A DNA stretch of 64,000 nt from Aliidiomarina sedimenti (GCF_003986955.1 NZ_PIPN01000002.1:310001-374000), one strand, 5' to 3'; numbered from the stretch's first letter, positions 34,708 to 43,835 are shown. Made by a program: numbers and translations. Notes: generated by a model not told the origin, from the sequence alone.

Positions 34708-35230
34708 CCTGTTTGGTGACCAGCAACAGATATGGTTGTTTGGCTACGGCTCGCTGATTTATAAAGTTGACTTTGACTACCTCGCACGCCGCCCGGCTCA
34801 CATAGAAAACTGGACCCGCCGTTTCTGGCAAGGCTCACATGACCACCGCGGCACACCGGACGCGCCGGGGCGTGTCGCCACACTGGTGGAAAAGCCGGGC
34901 GCCATTTGCAAAGGAATGGCCTACCTGATTACCCCGGCGGTATTTGACCACCTCGACCACCGTGAGAAAAACGGCTACCTGCGCTTCACCACCGAAATGA
35001 CCTTCGATAACGGAGATACGGCGCAAGGGTTGGTGTACATCGCGACCGAGGAAAATGCGGCGTTTCTCGGTCCTGCATCGGCCTATGATATTGCCCGCCA
35101 TATTAAATCCTCGACCGGCCCAAGCGGGCCGAATGACGAGTACTTGCTGAAACTGGAAAGTGCGCTGCGTGACATGCAGGCCGACGACGAGCATGTCTTT
35201 GAGATCGCTAGTCACTTACGTGAACTGTAA
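34670..35230 (+). CDS. ChaC-type gamma-glutamylcyclotransferase
   Basis: 186 residues. Degrades glutathione to 5-oxoproline and Cys-Gly in the cytoplasm. Substrate loop FGYGSLI (24-30), GRVATLV (67-73) and the catalytic glutamate E99 in HREKNGYLRF match ChaC. The ATG at 34670 lies inside the 3' end of the EAL gene, preceded by AGAGG at good spacing; no later start is possible without losing the FGYGSL strand. A TauE/SafE permease follows 15 bp downstream, so this is the middle gene of a three-gene operon. Confidence 0.92.
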   Translation: MAHDTQTLNQTRNLFGDQQQIWLFGYGSLIYKVDFDYLARRPAHIENWTRRFWQGSHDHRGTPDAPGRVATLVEKPGAICKGMAYLITPAVFDHLDHREKNGYLRFTTEMTFDNGDTAQGLVYIATEENAAFLGPASAYDIARHIKSSTGPSGPNDEYLLKLESALRDMQADDEHVFEIASHLREL

Positions 35231-35245
35231 CAACGAAGGGAAGGT

Positions 35246-35983
35246 ATGAGCTGGGAGTTTGTAGTACTCGGTATCTTTGTCGGCATTGCCTTTACCAGTG
35301 AATCGATAACTGGTTTCGGCAGCATTGTTATTGCGGTGGCCTTGGGCAGCCTTTTATTTCCGATCCCGCAATTATTGCCCATTCTGGTGCCGTTAAGTGT
35401 CTTTATGAGTAGCGCGTTGTTTATCCGTTTCTTTCGCGACATCGACTTCCGGTTGCTTTTTAAACGCATGCTGCCGTTTATGCTGGCAGGTATGTTGCTT
35501 GGCATCGCCCTCTTGCAGGTGCTGAGTTCGGATGCACTCAAGGCTGCCTTCGCGGTCCTGGTGTTATGGTTTGCTCTACGCGAATGGTACAAATTGCAGC
35601 GCGGCATAATCACCCGTCCGAAACCAGTGTGGTGGCAACCCTGGTGGACATTCTGTGCCGGCATTACCCACGGCCTTTTTGCCTCTGGCGGGCCGTTACT
35701 GGTGTATTCGATGAATACCTTTGCCATCGCCAAAGCCAATTTCCGCGCCACACTGGTCTGTGTCTGGCTCGGTCTGAACCTGACCTATTCGGCTATTATG
35801 TGGCAGCAGGGCCTGATTCAACCTGTGCTACCGGTTATTCTGGCTTACCTGCCGGTACTGGCAATCGCCTTCTGGCTTGGTCACCGTATTCACAAACGGG
35901 TTAACGAACGGCAGTTCAAACAGATTGTTTATGCCCTGCTGACCTTTTCCGCCAGCGCCATGCTGCTGTCGACGATTCCTTAG
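35246..35983 (+). CDS. TauE/SafE-family sulfite/anion exporter
   Basis: 245 residues, about eight transmembrane helices in the two-repeat TauE/SafE pattern (GIAFTSESITGFGSIVIAVALGS in the first repeat; GITHGLFASGGPLLVY in the second). The family moves sulfite, sulfoacetate or other small sulfur-containing anions across the inner membrane. GGAAGG precedes the ATG. Third gene after the EAL and ChaC genes, so export of a product of cysteine or glutathione breakdown is plausible but not shown. Confidence 0.88.
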   Translation: MSWEFVVLGIFVGIAFTSESITGFGSIVIAVALGSLLFPIPQLLPILVPLSVFMSSALFIRFFRDIDFRLLFKRMLPFMLAGMLLGIALLQVLSSDALKAAFAVLVLWFALREWYKLQRGIITRPKPVWWQPWWTFCAGITHGLFASGGPLLVYSMNTFAIAKANFRATLVCVWLGLNLTYSAIMWQQGLIQPVLPVILAYLPVLAIAFWLGHRIHKRVNERQFKQIVYALLTFSASAMLLSTIP

Positions 35984-36007
35984 CTTTGTAGCAGACGCTG
36001 AACGAGT

Positions 36008-37222
36008 TTACAGAGAAACAAGGGCACAGTTACGACCGGCGTTCTTCGCCTTGTAGAGAATACTGTCAGCACGCTTTAGCATGGCATCGGTACTCTCGCC
36101 GAGGCGGCGAATCGCGCAGCCAAGACTAATCGTCACTTTAACTGTTTTCACCTTACCAGCACCGCCGCCACGTTTTTGCTGGCCTTTCTTACCGCTCACC
36201 GGCCGCCGCTGCGAACGCAGGCGTAACGGGTAATTGGCTACGCGCTGGCGAACAGACTCCAGCCGCTGGGTAATTTCCTCTTTATCCGCATGGCTAAAAA
36301 TAAGTGTGAACTCTTCGCCGCCGTAGCGGAATGCTTTACAGCCAGGCTCTTTGCGTAACTGAGCTGCAATCAAGCGCAAAACCTGGTCGCCGACATCGTG
36401 ACCATAGGTGTCGTTAAACTTTTTAAAGTGGTCCACGTCGAGCATGGTCACCGCACTGCGTCGACCGAGCTTACGCATTTCATTCATTAATGCCCGCCTT
36501 GCTGGGAGCTGGGTCAGCTCATCAACGTAGGCAAGATTGAGCATTTGCGTGGTCAGACCGAGTAACAGAGTCAGCGCCATGGCAAACGCCGCCAGATTCA
36601 TTAACAACGGCTGTTGCGTGGTCAGTAACATCAACAACAGGAGCAGGGTGACCGCCAGTTCGGTCCATTCGCGCGGCTGACCGCTACGTTTGGCCCGGGG
36701 GATAAACCACACCCCAACCACCAGCAATGAAAACAGCAACAATGGCCAGCTTAGTGACAAACCAGCCACCAACGGGCGGGCGGCGAACAGATTAAAGCCC
36801 CACCAGTGCTGGACCCCCGCAAGTGGTAATAACAGCAATAGCAGCGGCAAACCGACCACAACCGCCAGCAGGGTAAGGCCAAGGGGTCGCCATAATGGAG
36901 GTTTCGGCAGCAGGCTCAGCAGCAATACCAGGGCAACCATTAACAACGGCAGAAATACCTGCAACACCGCTACGCCGTCCTCGGTGAGCGCCTCGCCCAG
37001 TACCCGCTGAGAGACAAAAAAGACACTGGCGACTAGCCCCAGCCAATACCACCACGACCACTGCCGCATTAACCCAGCCAACGCAGCGACCGCGCTGAGG
37101 CTGAGCCAGATGACCCAGCTTGAGGCAAGTGCATTGATAACCGGTTCAGCAACCGTGAATAAAGGCGGGATCACACTGACTGCAAGCCAGCCAAGCAAGG
37201 GTAAAATAACTAAGAATGGCAA
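36008..37222 (-). CDS. Membrane diguanylate cyclase (GGEEF)
   Basis: 404 residues. The first 225 form about seven or eight transmembrane helices with no recognised sensor domain. The GGDEF domain covers about 230-404 with GGEEF at 301-305 and the upstream LDVDHFKKFNDTYGHDVGD motif, so it should make c-di-GMP. RKEPGCK just before offers no clear RxxD inhibitory site. A basic insert of about 25 residues (SGKKGQQKRGGGAGK region) interrupts the GGDEF fold before VTISLGCA. The start codon is TTG at 37222, with GAGGG 7 nt upstream; the next Met is at residue 52, inside the membrane region. Convergent with the TauE/SafE gene. Confidence 0.9.
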   Translation of the reverse strand: MPFLVILPLLGWLAVSVIPPLFTVAEPVINALASSWVIWLSLSAVAALAGLMRQWSWWYWLGLVASVFFVSQRVLGEALTEDGVAVLQVFLPLLMVALVLLLSLLPKPPLWRPLGLTLLAVVVGLPLLLLLLPLAGVQHWWGFNLFAARPLVAGLSLSWPLLLFSLLVVGVWFIPRAKRSGQPREWTELAVTLLLLLMLLTTQQPLLMNLAAFAMALTLLLGLTTQMLNLAYVDELTQLPARRALMNEMRKLGRRSAVTMLDVDHFKKFNDTYGHDVGDQVLRLIAAQLRKEPGCKAFRYGGEEFTLIFSHADKEEITQRLESVRQRVANYPLRLRSQRRPVSGKKGQQKRGGGAGKVKTVKVTISLGCAIRRLGESTDAMLKRADSILYKAKNAGRNCALVSL

Positions 37223-37301
37223 GGGGAACCCTCAATGCAGCAACGACAAAATGTCAGGCCTAACGAATACCCGTATAGTACTGAAGAGTCGCCGAAAAAA
37301 C

Positions 37302-37324
37302 AAAACCCGCACACGGCGGGTTTT
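37302..37324. terminator. Bidirectional hairpin terminator
   Basis: AAAACCCGC (37302-37310) / GCGGGTTTT (37316-37324), loop ACACG. Preceded on the plus strand by AAAAAAC, giving a T-run on the minus strand, which would end the DUF1328 transcript before the diguanylate cyclase gene. Confidence 0.85.
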
Positions 37325-37355
37325 GACAGAACTCTCAGCTGATTAAGACACCAGG

Positions 37356-37532
37356 TCAGGCTTTAGGCCCTCGACCTCGCACCGCATTTGCAATCAAAGA
37401 GATAACCAACAGAACAATGAAAATAAAGAAAATCACCTGAGCAATTGAAGAAGCCGCACCTGCGATTCCACCGAACCCCAATACAGCCGCAACGATCGCG
37501 ATAATGAAAAATAACAGAGCCCAACCTAACAT
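37356..37532 (-). CDS. DUF1328 (YtjA/UPF0391) small membrane protein
   Basis: 58 residues: [20 protein letters not shown], then a [12 protein letters not shown] turn, a second helix and the basic end VRGRGPKA. This is the standard length and sequence of YtjA-like proteins, which are abundant under stress or stationary phase but of unknown function. GGAAGGAG lies 8 nt before the ATG. Single-gene unit with its own terminator at 37302-37324. Confidence 0.92.
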   Translation of the reverse strand: MLGWALLFFIIAIVAAVLGFGGIAGAASSIAQVIFFIFIVLLVISLIANAVRGRGPKA

Positions 37533-37685
37533 GTATGTCTCCTTCCGTTCAGTTCAATTTAATACCAACTAAAACATAGCAGTAAATTTTCAGTGCGCAC
37601 GTCTGCAGATTTCATTACTGCCTGCTAACATTAAGTGAAACCGCGTCATAACTGACGTAGCGACTCACCAAGGAGAAACGTAAAG

Positions 37686-38201
37686 ATGATTAAAATATTG
37701 AAAGTACTCTTGTTTTCGGCACTTGTAAGTATGCCAGCCTGGGCCTCAGGCATTCCGGCGTCGGTGCAGGAGGTTTCTCACATTCACCGTCCGAATGACA
37801 TGCATTACACCGCCGGACAACCCACTGAGTCACAACTGCAAGCCTTCGCTGAATTAGGAGTACGTCATGTGGTCGACTTGCGCCCACCGGAGGAATCCAG
37901 CGACATTAACGAAGCAGCCTGGGTGTCTGCCAGTGGTATGGCCTACTATCATATTCCTATTGCCAGCGGAGAAGACTTAAATTCTGAGCATGTGGAGGTT
38001 CTCGATACCATCTTACAGCGCATCGGTGACGAACCAGCACTCTTGCACTGTGCCAGTTCCAACCGGGTCGGTGCCATGATCGCGTTACACGCGGTATGGC
38101 ATGACAATATGGAACTGGAAGACGCGATTGAACGTGGTAAGGACTATGGCCTGACAAGCCTGGAAAGCGTGGTTCGCCAACGCATCGCTGAAAACGATTA
38201 G
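37686..38201 (+). CDS. Exported DUF442 / beta-lactamase-hydrolase-like dual-specificity phosphatase-fold protein
   Basis: 171 residues with a signal peptide cleaved after PAWA (residue 20). The PTP loop HCASSNRVGA supplies Cys122 and Arg127 (C-x5-R intact). YTAGQPTESQLQAFAELGVRHVVDLRPPEE is the N-terminal DUF442 motif. In Blh proteins of the BigR regulon this domain is fused to an MBL persulfide dioxygenase and is cytoplasmic; here it stands alone and is exported. A sulfur-transfer or phosphatase role in the periplasm is inferred. Confidence 0.87.
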   Translation: MIKILKVLLFSALVSMPAWASGIPASVQEVSHIHRPNDMHYTAGQPTESQLQAFAELGVRHVVDLRPPEESSDINEAAWVSASGMAYYHIPIASGEDLNSEHVEVLDTILQRIGDEPALLHCASSNRVGAMIALHAVWHDNMELEDAIERGKDYGLTSLESVVRQRIAEND

Positions 38202-38221
38202 ACAGTACCCTCACAGAGACA

Positions 38222-38251
38222 CTGCCAGCGCTTAGTTTCAGTCGCTGGCAG
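38222..38251. terminator. Hairpin shared by convergent genes
   Basis: CTGCCAGCG (38222-38230) / CGCTGGCAG (38243-38251), perfect 9-bp arms with a 12-nt loop. It covers the stop codon of the minus-strand Mpo1-like gene and lies 20 bp after the DUF442 gene. No strong T-run. Confidence 0.5.
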
Positions 38252-38786
38252 ATGCCGCTTGATCAGGATTCTGTTCAACCTCGGTCATCAATACGGCCAC
38301 CCGGTCTTCGACATCATGTCGCAGTGAGCGGCGTAAACCGAGCATGAAAACCACTTCCGCAACCACAAACAACGGACCTATAGCCAGTCCGATAATGTCA
38401 TCAACAAAGGCTGGCTTGCGCCCTTCAAAGTAATGGCCGACGAACTGCCACACCCAGCCCACAATAAATAATCCAATGCCCCAACTTAACCAGGCAGCGG
38501 TCGTCAACCCGGCAAATTCTGCCGCAGCCCATAAGGCCAGCGCCAGAAGCACCGCCATCAGCAGCCCTAACCCCCTGTCCAGGCGAACGTAATAGACAAC
38601 CGCGGCGATACTAACCAGCAACGCCGGGGTGACTGCGAGCCCCGCTACTGAAAATAGTAACGGCCGCGAAAGCAAGGTCAGTAACGCCACGACGATAAGC
38701 GGTATACCGATAAGATGGGTAGCGATGTTCTTTCTATTGCGGTGATAACAAGCGTAATTCGCGAGCTGCTCAGTCACGGTTTTCAT
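38238..38786 (-). CDS. Mpo1/YGL010w-like (DUF962) membrane protein
   Basis: 182 residues with about four or five helices. Iron-ligand histidines typical of the family lie in CYHRNRKNIATHLIGIP (about 12-28) and in WQFVGHYFEGRKPAFVDD (about 113-130). Yeast Mpo1 is an Fe-dependent dioxygenase that removes one carbon from 2-hydroxy fatty acids; bacterial members are untested. ATG 38786 follows AAAGGAG; the frame opens further upstream, but without a matching ribosome-binding site. Confidence 0.82.
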   Translation of the reverse strand: MKTVTEQLANYACYHRNRKNIATHLIGIPLIVVALLTLLSRPLLFSVAGLAVTPALLVSIAAVVYYVRLDRGLGLLMAVLLALALWAAAEFAGLTTAAWLSWGIGLFIVGWVWQFVGHYFEGRKPAFVDDIIGLAIGPLFVVAEVVFMLGLRRSLRHDVEDRVAVLMTEVEQNPDQAASASD

Positions 38787-38888
38787 AGCGGTGCTCCTTT
38801 TTTGTTTTAGCATACGCCGAGCATAGCGCGACGGCAAGTACGCCCGCACTGCCTTTGCAGCTGCGGTTCTCAGGCTCCTGCCGGGCTC

Positions 38889-40877
38889 TTATGGGAGTAC
38901 CCGATAGACCGCAAAGCCTTCGTCGAATTCATGGTCATCGTAGTCTGGCAAATACTCAATATCACGCAATTGAGCGGCCTCTTCCCGCGCCGCTGCACTT
39001 CCCGCCGACTGCATCAGGGCGCGTGCACCACGAGGCAACGCCAGGTGCCAGTGTATATCCAGTTCAGGGGCCAGAACTCCCTCATTCATTGCTGCCTGTT
39101 GACGCAAGTAGTCTGCTACCAGCTGACGAGTCTGCTCGGCGCTCTGGTACACCGTTAAACTGCCATCCAGATGAGGAAAGTTACCGCCCCCTGAGGCCCG
39201 GTAGTTATTGGTGACGACTAAAAATTCGTCGTCCCGCGAAATCAGCTGCCCCTGATACCGCAAATTGTAAACCCGGTGATGACGTGAATGGATTAGCTCA
39301 CCGTCGGCATCAAAACGGGCTGGGTGGTGCGGCTGAATTTCGTACGTAACACCGCGAATAATGTCAAAATTGTAGCTCGCGACATCCTCTCGCAGCAGCC
39401 ATTCATTGCTCTCCGGTTGCATACTAATCTGTTCATAGGCCCGCGCGCTCATCTCCAGCCAGTCGCGCAACTGCGCGCCATTCACCCGCACTACCTGTAA
39501 GGTATTGGGGTAAACATACAGGTCACTCAGGTTGCCCAACGTAAGCTCGCCGGCTGCAATACTGGTGTAATCAGAAGCCCCCTGACTGCCGTTTCGAAAG
39601 GGTGCGGCAGCACTTAAAACCGGTAAGTCTGTGGGTAAAATGCCCTGTTGTTGCAGTGTTTCGCCATGCGTCTGTTGCGCTTCATTGATCAACTGCACCG
39701 TCAGCTCCGGTGCCACCATTGCAAAATGATTCCGTAACGGGGTTTGCAACGATGCCACGGGCTGATTTAAGCGTTGCAGTGTCTCGCTGTGGGCGTTTGC
39801 CACGCTGGCGTCCACCTGAGCAAGAGTACGTTCGTCGATTTCACGCAGGCTCACCTGACTGCCCGCAACCTGCCAGCCCTGATCGTAACGCAGCTGCAAA
39901 TCTATCAGTCCGAGGTGGCTCCCCCAGTAACCCGGCTGCACCGCAGGCACCCCATGAATGTAGCCGCCATCGTTATCGACGCCGGGTAAACCATCGTAAT
40001 CACTTGCGCCCGGAAATACGCGGTGCTGATGGCCAAATAAAATGGCGTCAATGCCCGCCACTTTGGCCAGCTGCAGACTGGCCTGCTCAGCAAATTGCGG
40101 ATAATGGTCAAAATTCTGCAACCCCGAATGCGGAACCGCAACCACAATGTCGGCCCCCTGCTCTCGCATCACCGGGATATAATGCTCGGCCGCTTTGACC
40201 ATATCCTGAACCTGGATTTTACCGTCCAGATGATGGGCGTCCCAGTTCATGATCTGCGGAGGCACAAAACCAATCACACCGATATTCAGCTGATGTGTGC
40301 GACCATCACTGGCAACAAAGTCACGCTGCAAAATGACATAAGGTTCGACCAACGGCTCGGCAGAGCCAAAAGGAACGTCCTTTTTGCCGCTGCTCTCTGC
40401 GCTCGGGGCTATAAAGGTATTCGCACTAACAAAAGGAAAGTCTGCCTGGGAAAGCGTCGCTTGCAGAAATTCGAGGCCAAAGTTGAATTCATGGTTACCC
40501 AGGTTGGCGACGTCATACTGCAGGGTGTTAAGCGCTGCAATCACCGGGTGAGTCTGCTGCGTTAAGTAGGAAACCCCTTCGCCAGCGACATAATCGCCCA
40601 GCGCTGAGCCCTGAATCACATCGCCGTTATCAATCAGCACCGAGTTGGCGCTTTCACTGCGCGCCTGCTCAATAAGAACCGCCGTGTGAGCGAGTCCGTA
40701 GTCGCTGGTCGGCTTTTGAGCAAAGTAATCATAGCCTTTCATATAGGCATGCAGATCCGTGGTCTGCATCAGCCGAACCTGCATACTGGTGCCGGGTTTG
40801 GGGCCTTGGGTGGTGGCACAGGCGCTGACAAGAATCGTCCCGGTAACAACACTGGCAATAAATAAAGATGACTTCAT
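38889..40877 (-). CDS. cpdB: Bifunctional 2',3'-cyclic-nucleotide 2'-phosphodiesterase/3'-nucleotidase
   Basis: About 662 residues. The lipoprotein signal ends in LVSAC, unlike the soluble periplasmic E. coli enzyme. An N-terminal metallophosphatase domain has MQTTDLHAYMKGYDYF, VLIDNGDVIQGS, NLGNHEFNFG and GHQHRVFPG, the di-metal ligands. A C-terminal nucleotidase domain (about 370-600) includes FRNGSQGASDY and NNYRASGGGNFP. It degrades extracellular 2',3'-cyclic and 3'-nucleotides for uptake of nucleoside and phosphate. ATG 40877 follows GAGGAG. Single-gene transcript. Confidence 0.93.
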   Translation of the reverse strand: MKSSLFIASVVTGTILVSACATTQGPKPGTSMQVRLMQTTDLHAYMKGYDYFAQKPTSDYGLAHTAVLIEQARSESANSVLIDNGDVIQGSALGDYVAGEGVSYLTQQTHPVIAALNTLQYDVANLGNHEFNFGLEFLQATLSQADFPFVSANTFIAPSAESSGKKDVPFGSAEPLVEPYVILQRDFVASDGRTHQLNIGVIGFVPPQIMNWDAHHLDGKIQVQDMVKAAEHYIPVMREQGADIVVAVPHSGLQNFDHYPQFAEQASLQLAKVAGIDAILFGHQHRVFPGASDYDGLPGVDNDGGYIHGVPAVQPGYWGSHLGLIDLQLRYDQGWQVAGSQVSLREIDERTLAQVDASVANAHSETLQRLNQPVASLQTPLRNHFAMVAPELTVQLINEAQQTHGETLQQQGILPTDLPVLSAAAPFRNGSQGASDYTSIAAGELTLGNLSDLYVYPNTLQVVRVNGAQLRDWLEMSARAYEQISMQPESNEWLLREDVASYNFDIIRGVTYEIQPHHPARFDADGELIHSRHHRVYNLRYQGQLISRDDEFLVVTNNYRASGGGNFPHLDGSLTVYQSAEQTRQLVADYLRQQAAMNEGVLAPELDIHWHLALPRGARALMQSAGSAAAREEAAQLRDIEYLPDYDDHEFDEGFAVYRVLP

Positions 40878-41019
40878 TGGTGGCTCCTCGTAACATTCAA
40901 CACAGTCCGCAAGCGAGCGAAGCAAACACAAAGTGGTTAAGGCTACCCTATTCTAAGCCACGGACTCCAGCAGCGCCGACTATTTTAGGCAAAGATTTAC
41001 CCGCCAACGGAGACATCAG

Positions 41020-42978
41020 ATGACCACGGAAAAAAATAACACCAGGTATGTCGAGAAAGCGCTGGTCGTTTACCCCAAAGATCAGTTTCCGTTGCTGGAA
41101 AGCATCCATAGCTTTGCCCTGACCCATCAAATCGAGTTAATCGATGCTGAGCTCGACGATTTTCTCCAGCGACCCGGTTATTACAGTGACCAGGCTGACC
41201 ATGTGGTGGCCCTGGCCACCGACATGAATGTTCGTGAATTCATCGACTTAGCTAAAACACTAAACTTTTCGTTAGGCTTAGTCCCGTTAGAAAAGGGGCT
41301 CATGCTGAGCCAGTGGTTTAAGCTACCCAAACAAACCAGCGACGCTATCCGTCTGGCCTTTGAGAATGACCCGGAAGCGCTCGACATTCTGCGTTGCAAT
41401 GATGAAATTGTGCTCGGGACCATGAACCTGGGTGAAACACCATTCCTCAATCAACGCAGCAGCCTTTACCTGCGCCGAAACCAGTCCGCCTGGCGGTTTT
41501 CACTCTATTGGCTGGCATTGCTCTGGTCCAGTATCCAGACGTTGTTTTCTATCAGAGCGGTGCCGGTGGTTCTTTCTACCACACGCAAACAGAAAATCCG
41601 CACTGTTATCACCGGGCTGATTGCGTTTGAAAACGATCTGCAAGGTGGTGCGGCACGTCTGCTCAATACCAGCCTCTCGGCACAGGATGCGCGTTTCTCG
41701 GCCATTGTTATTGCGCCTAAATCCATCGTCCAGTACCTGGCCTTCATTTTTGCCACCCTAAGCCGTAAACGTCGCTCGTTGCAACGCCTGCCAGCCGCGC
41801 TCAGTTATATCAAAGCCGATACACTGACCATTGAGTCCGCGCAGACACTGAAATTCTATCTCGATGGCCGCCCCCGCAAAGCGAGTACCATTGAGCTGAC
41901 CATGTTCCCGCGTGCCGCGCGCATCAATATGAGTGACGCCTACCACGACATGCATGTGGCCCGGGATGACAACAAAGACACCATGCGCATCGAGAACCTG
42001 CCACAGAACGAAACCCGGGTTGCCAATATTAGCCGTCGGTTGCCGTTTTTCACCCATGCCCTGGAAGATGATTTTAAGGAAGCCTTTGTCCAACTGCGCG
42101 AGAATGCGACCCCAAGCCCAGATTACGTGGCGTTAATGATGCTCAGTACCATGGTTGCCGCCATGGGTCTGTTCGTGAACAGTGCGGCGGTGATCATCGG
42201 GGCGATGATCCTGGCGCCATTAATGGCCCCGCTGGTCTCCGCGGCGATGGCGATTCTGCGCGGTGAAGGCAATTTATTTGCCCAGTCGGCGCGAACCATT
42301 GGTATAGGGATTGGCTTATCACTGGCAACTGCCGCGATCATCGCCCGACTGTTTCCGATTGAGCAGATAACCCCGGAGATCCAGGGCCGGCTGCAACCTG
42401 CCATTCTCGATTTAGGCATCGCGATTGCCTGTGGTGTCGCAGGCGCCTATGCCTATGCCCGCAGCTCGGTGATGCGCAGTCTGCCGGGCGTGGCGATCGC
42501 CGTGGCGCTGGTGCCACCTCTCTGTGTGGTCGGCATCGGGCTCGGCTGGTGGCGATGGGACATGGTCTACGGGGCAGGCCTGCTGTTTGTTACCAACTTA
42601 GTCGGCGTGATAGGCGCCGCGGTCATTACCTTTCTGGTCCTTGGCTTCGCCCCGGTTCAGCGCGCCAAGCGGGGTCTGGCAATAACCGCGGTGTCAATTG
42701 TGCTGATTACCATTCCCCTGTCGCTGTCGTTTGCCGGCATGTACCAGCACTGGCAGTTCGAGCGTGACACGGCGCAACGGGTGTTCCTGTTATCTGATGT
42801 TGAGGTACGTCTGGTCAATGTCGATGTCAGCCTGAGCCAGGATACTATCGTCCTTCGAGCTGAAACGCTGGCGGCGGCACCCTTGTCGCCGGAGCAGGCG
42901 TTGCAGCTGAAAGCGCAGCTGGAATCACGCTGGGAGCGCGACGTCGTGCTGGAACTTGGCCATCGAATTCGCCTTTAA
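41020..42978 (+). CDS. TIGR00341/DUF389-family membrane protein
   Basis: 652 residues. The N-terminal 330 are soluble and include a region starting KALVVYPKDQFPLL and a diacylglycerol-kinase-like or regulatory stretch. The DUF389 membrane core (about 350-560; NSAAVIIGAMILAPLMAPLVSAAMAILRG, then SLPGVAIAVALVPPLCVVGIG) carries six or so helices. A soluble C-terminal domain follows. The function is not established; these proteins are present in many marine bacteria and have been proposed to be transporters. Convergent with the prephenate dehydratase gene. Confidence 0.85.
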   Translation: MTTEKNNTRYVEKALVVYPKDQFPLLESIHSFALTHQIELIDAELDDFLQRPGYYSDQADHVVALATDMNVREFIDLAKTLNFSLGLVPLEKGLMLSQWFKLPKQTSDAIRLAFENDPEALDILRCNDEIVLGTMNLGETPFLNQRSSLYLRRNQSAWRFSLYWLALLWSSIQTLFSIRAVPVVLSTTRKQKIRTVITGLIAFENDLQGGAARLLNTSLSAQDARFSAIVIAPKSIVQYLAFIFATLSRKRRSLQRLPAALSYIKADTLTIESAQTLKFYLDGRPRKASTIELTMFPRAARINMSDAYHDMHVARDDNKDTMRIENLPQNETRVANISRRLPFFTHALEDDFKEAFVQLRENATPSPDYVALMMLSTMVAAMGLFVNSAAVIIGAMILAPLMAPLVSAAMAILRGEGNLFAQSARTIGIGIGLSLATAAIIARLFPIEQITPEIQGRLQPAILDLGIAIACGVAGAYAYARSSVMRSLPGVAIAVALVPPLCVVGIGLGWWRWDMVYGAGLLFVTNLVGVIGAAVITFLVLGFAPVQRAKRGLAITAVSIVLITIPLSLSFAGMYQHWQFERDTAQRVFLLSDVEVRLVNVDVSLSQDTIVLRAETLAAAPLSPEQALQLKAQLESRWERDVVLELGHRIRL

Positions 42979-42992
42979 TATGGTCCTTAGCT

Positions 42993-43835
42993 CTAGCCAT
43001 AGCAGCCGAGCACTTTGACCCGGGTGATTTGTTGCAATGCCCGCAGCGCGCCCTGCATAGCGATATTGTTCAGACTCGCTTCGACGTCCATAAAGAAATG
43101 GTATTGGCCAAACCCCTGGCCGGTGGGTCGCGACACAATTGATGACAGGTTCAGGCGCCGGGTCGAAAAGCAGTGCAGCACTTGCTCAAGCAAACCCGGC
43201 CGGTCATTGTCATTCATCACCATCAGCGACGTTTTACGGGCTCTGCCGTCGTCTTCAATAACGTCTTCAACCTGAGCAGGCCCGGGTGCCAGCAGCAAAA
43301 ACCGGGTGGCATTGTGACTGTAGTCGTGTACGTTAGCCTGCCGCCAGGGCATCGTTTCCGCCGCGGCGTCGGCCAGTAAATGGTTCGGCACAATGGCCAT
43401 CGCCCCCTGACCGTATTCCGCCGCCAGTAGCAGTGACTCGCTGTTGCTTTGCGTCGTCAGGATCTCCACATCACCCAGTGCATCGATAAAGTCCCGACAT
43501 TGGCCGCTGGCAACAAACTGCACATACAAGCGCTTACACTCAGAAAGTTCCGTCACCGCCCCGCAGGCACTGAATTCAATCGACTGGTAGTGCTCACTGA
43601 CAATATGCAGATCGGCACTGACCAGATAATCCAGCACGACAGGTACGAAACCTTCTGATATGTTCTCTATCGGTACCACTGCATAGTCAGCTTCATCGGG
43701 CAGGGCCTGCAGGCAGCGTTGCAGATGACTGTAGTAGACCAGCCGGGCACCGAAGACGACGCCGGGTTGCTGCTGATACATAGTCGCAACCACATCAGAG
43801 TAAGTGCCTGGTGGCCCCAGGGTCGCAAGTTTCAC
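42993..43835 (-). CDS. pheA: Prephenate dehydratase (monofunctional)
   Basis: 280 residues. Converts prephenate to phenylpyruvate in phenylalanine synthesis. Domain 1 starts LATLGPPGTYSD; AVVPIENISEG and the NATRFLLL motif (the catalytic TRF threonine) are present. A C-terminal ACT domain (about 198-278; LMVMNDNDRPGLLEQVLHCF, where SRPTGQGFGQYHFFMD replaces the usual ESRP) should give Phe feedback inhibition. No chorismate mutase domain, unlike the enteric P-protein. The start is GTG at 43835 with GAGG upstream. No leader peptide or attenuator was recognised upstream. Confidence 0.93.
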   Translation of the reverse strand: MKLATLGPPGTYSDVVATMYQQQPGVVFGARLVYYSHLQRCLQALPDEADYAVVPIENISEGFVPVVLDYLVSADLHIVSEHYQSIEFSACGAVTELSECKRLYVQFVASGQCRDFIDALGDVEILTTQSNSESLLLAAEYGQGAMAIVPNHLLADAAAETMPWRQANVHDYSHNATRFLLLAPGPAQVEDVIEDDGRARKTSLMVMNDNDRPGLLEQVLHCFSTRRLNLSSIVSRPTGQGFGQYHFFMDVEASLNNIAMQGALRALQQITRVKVLGCYG

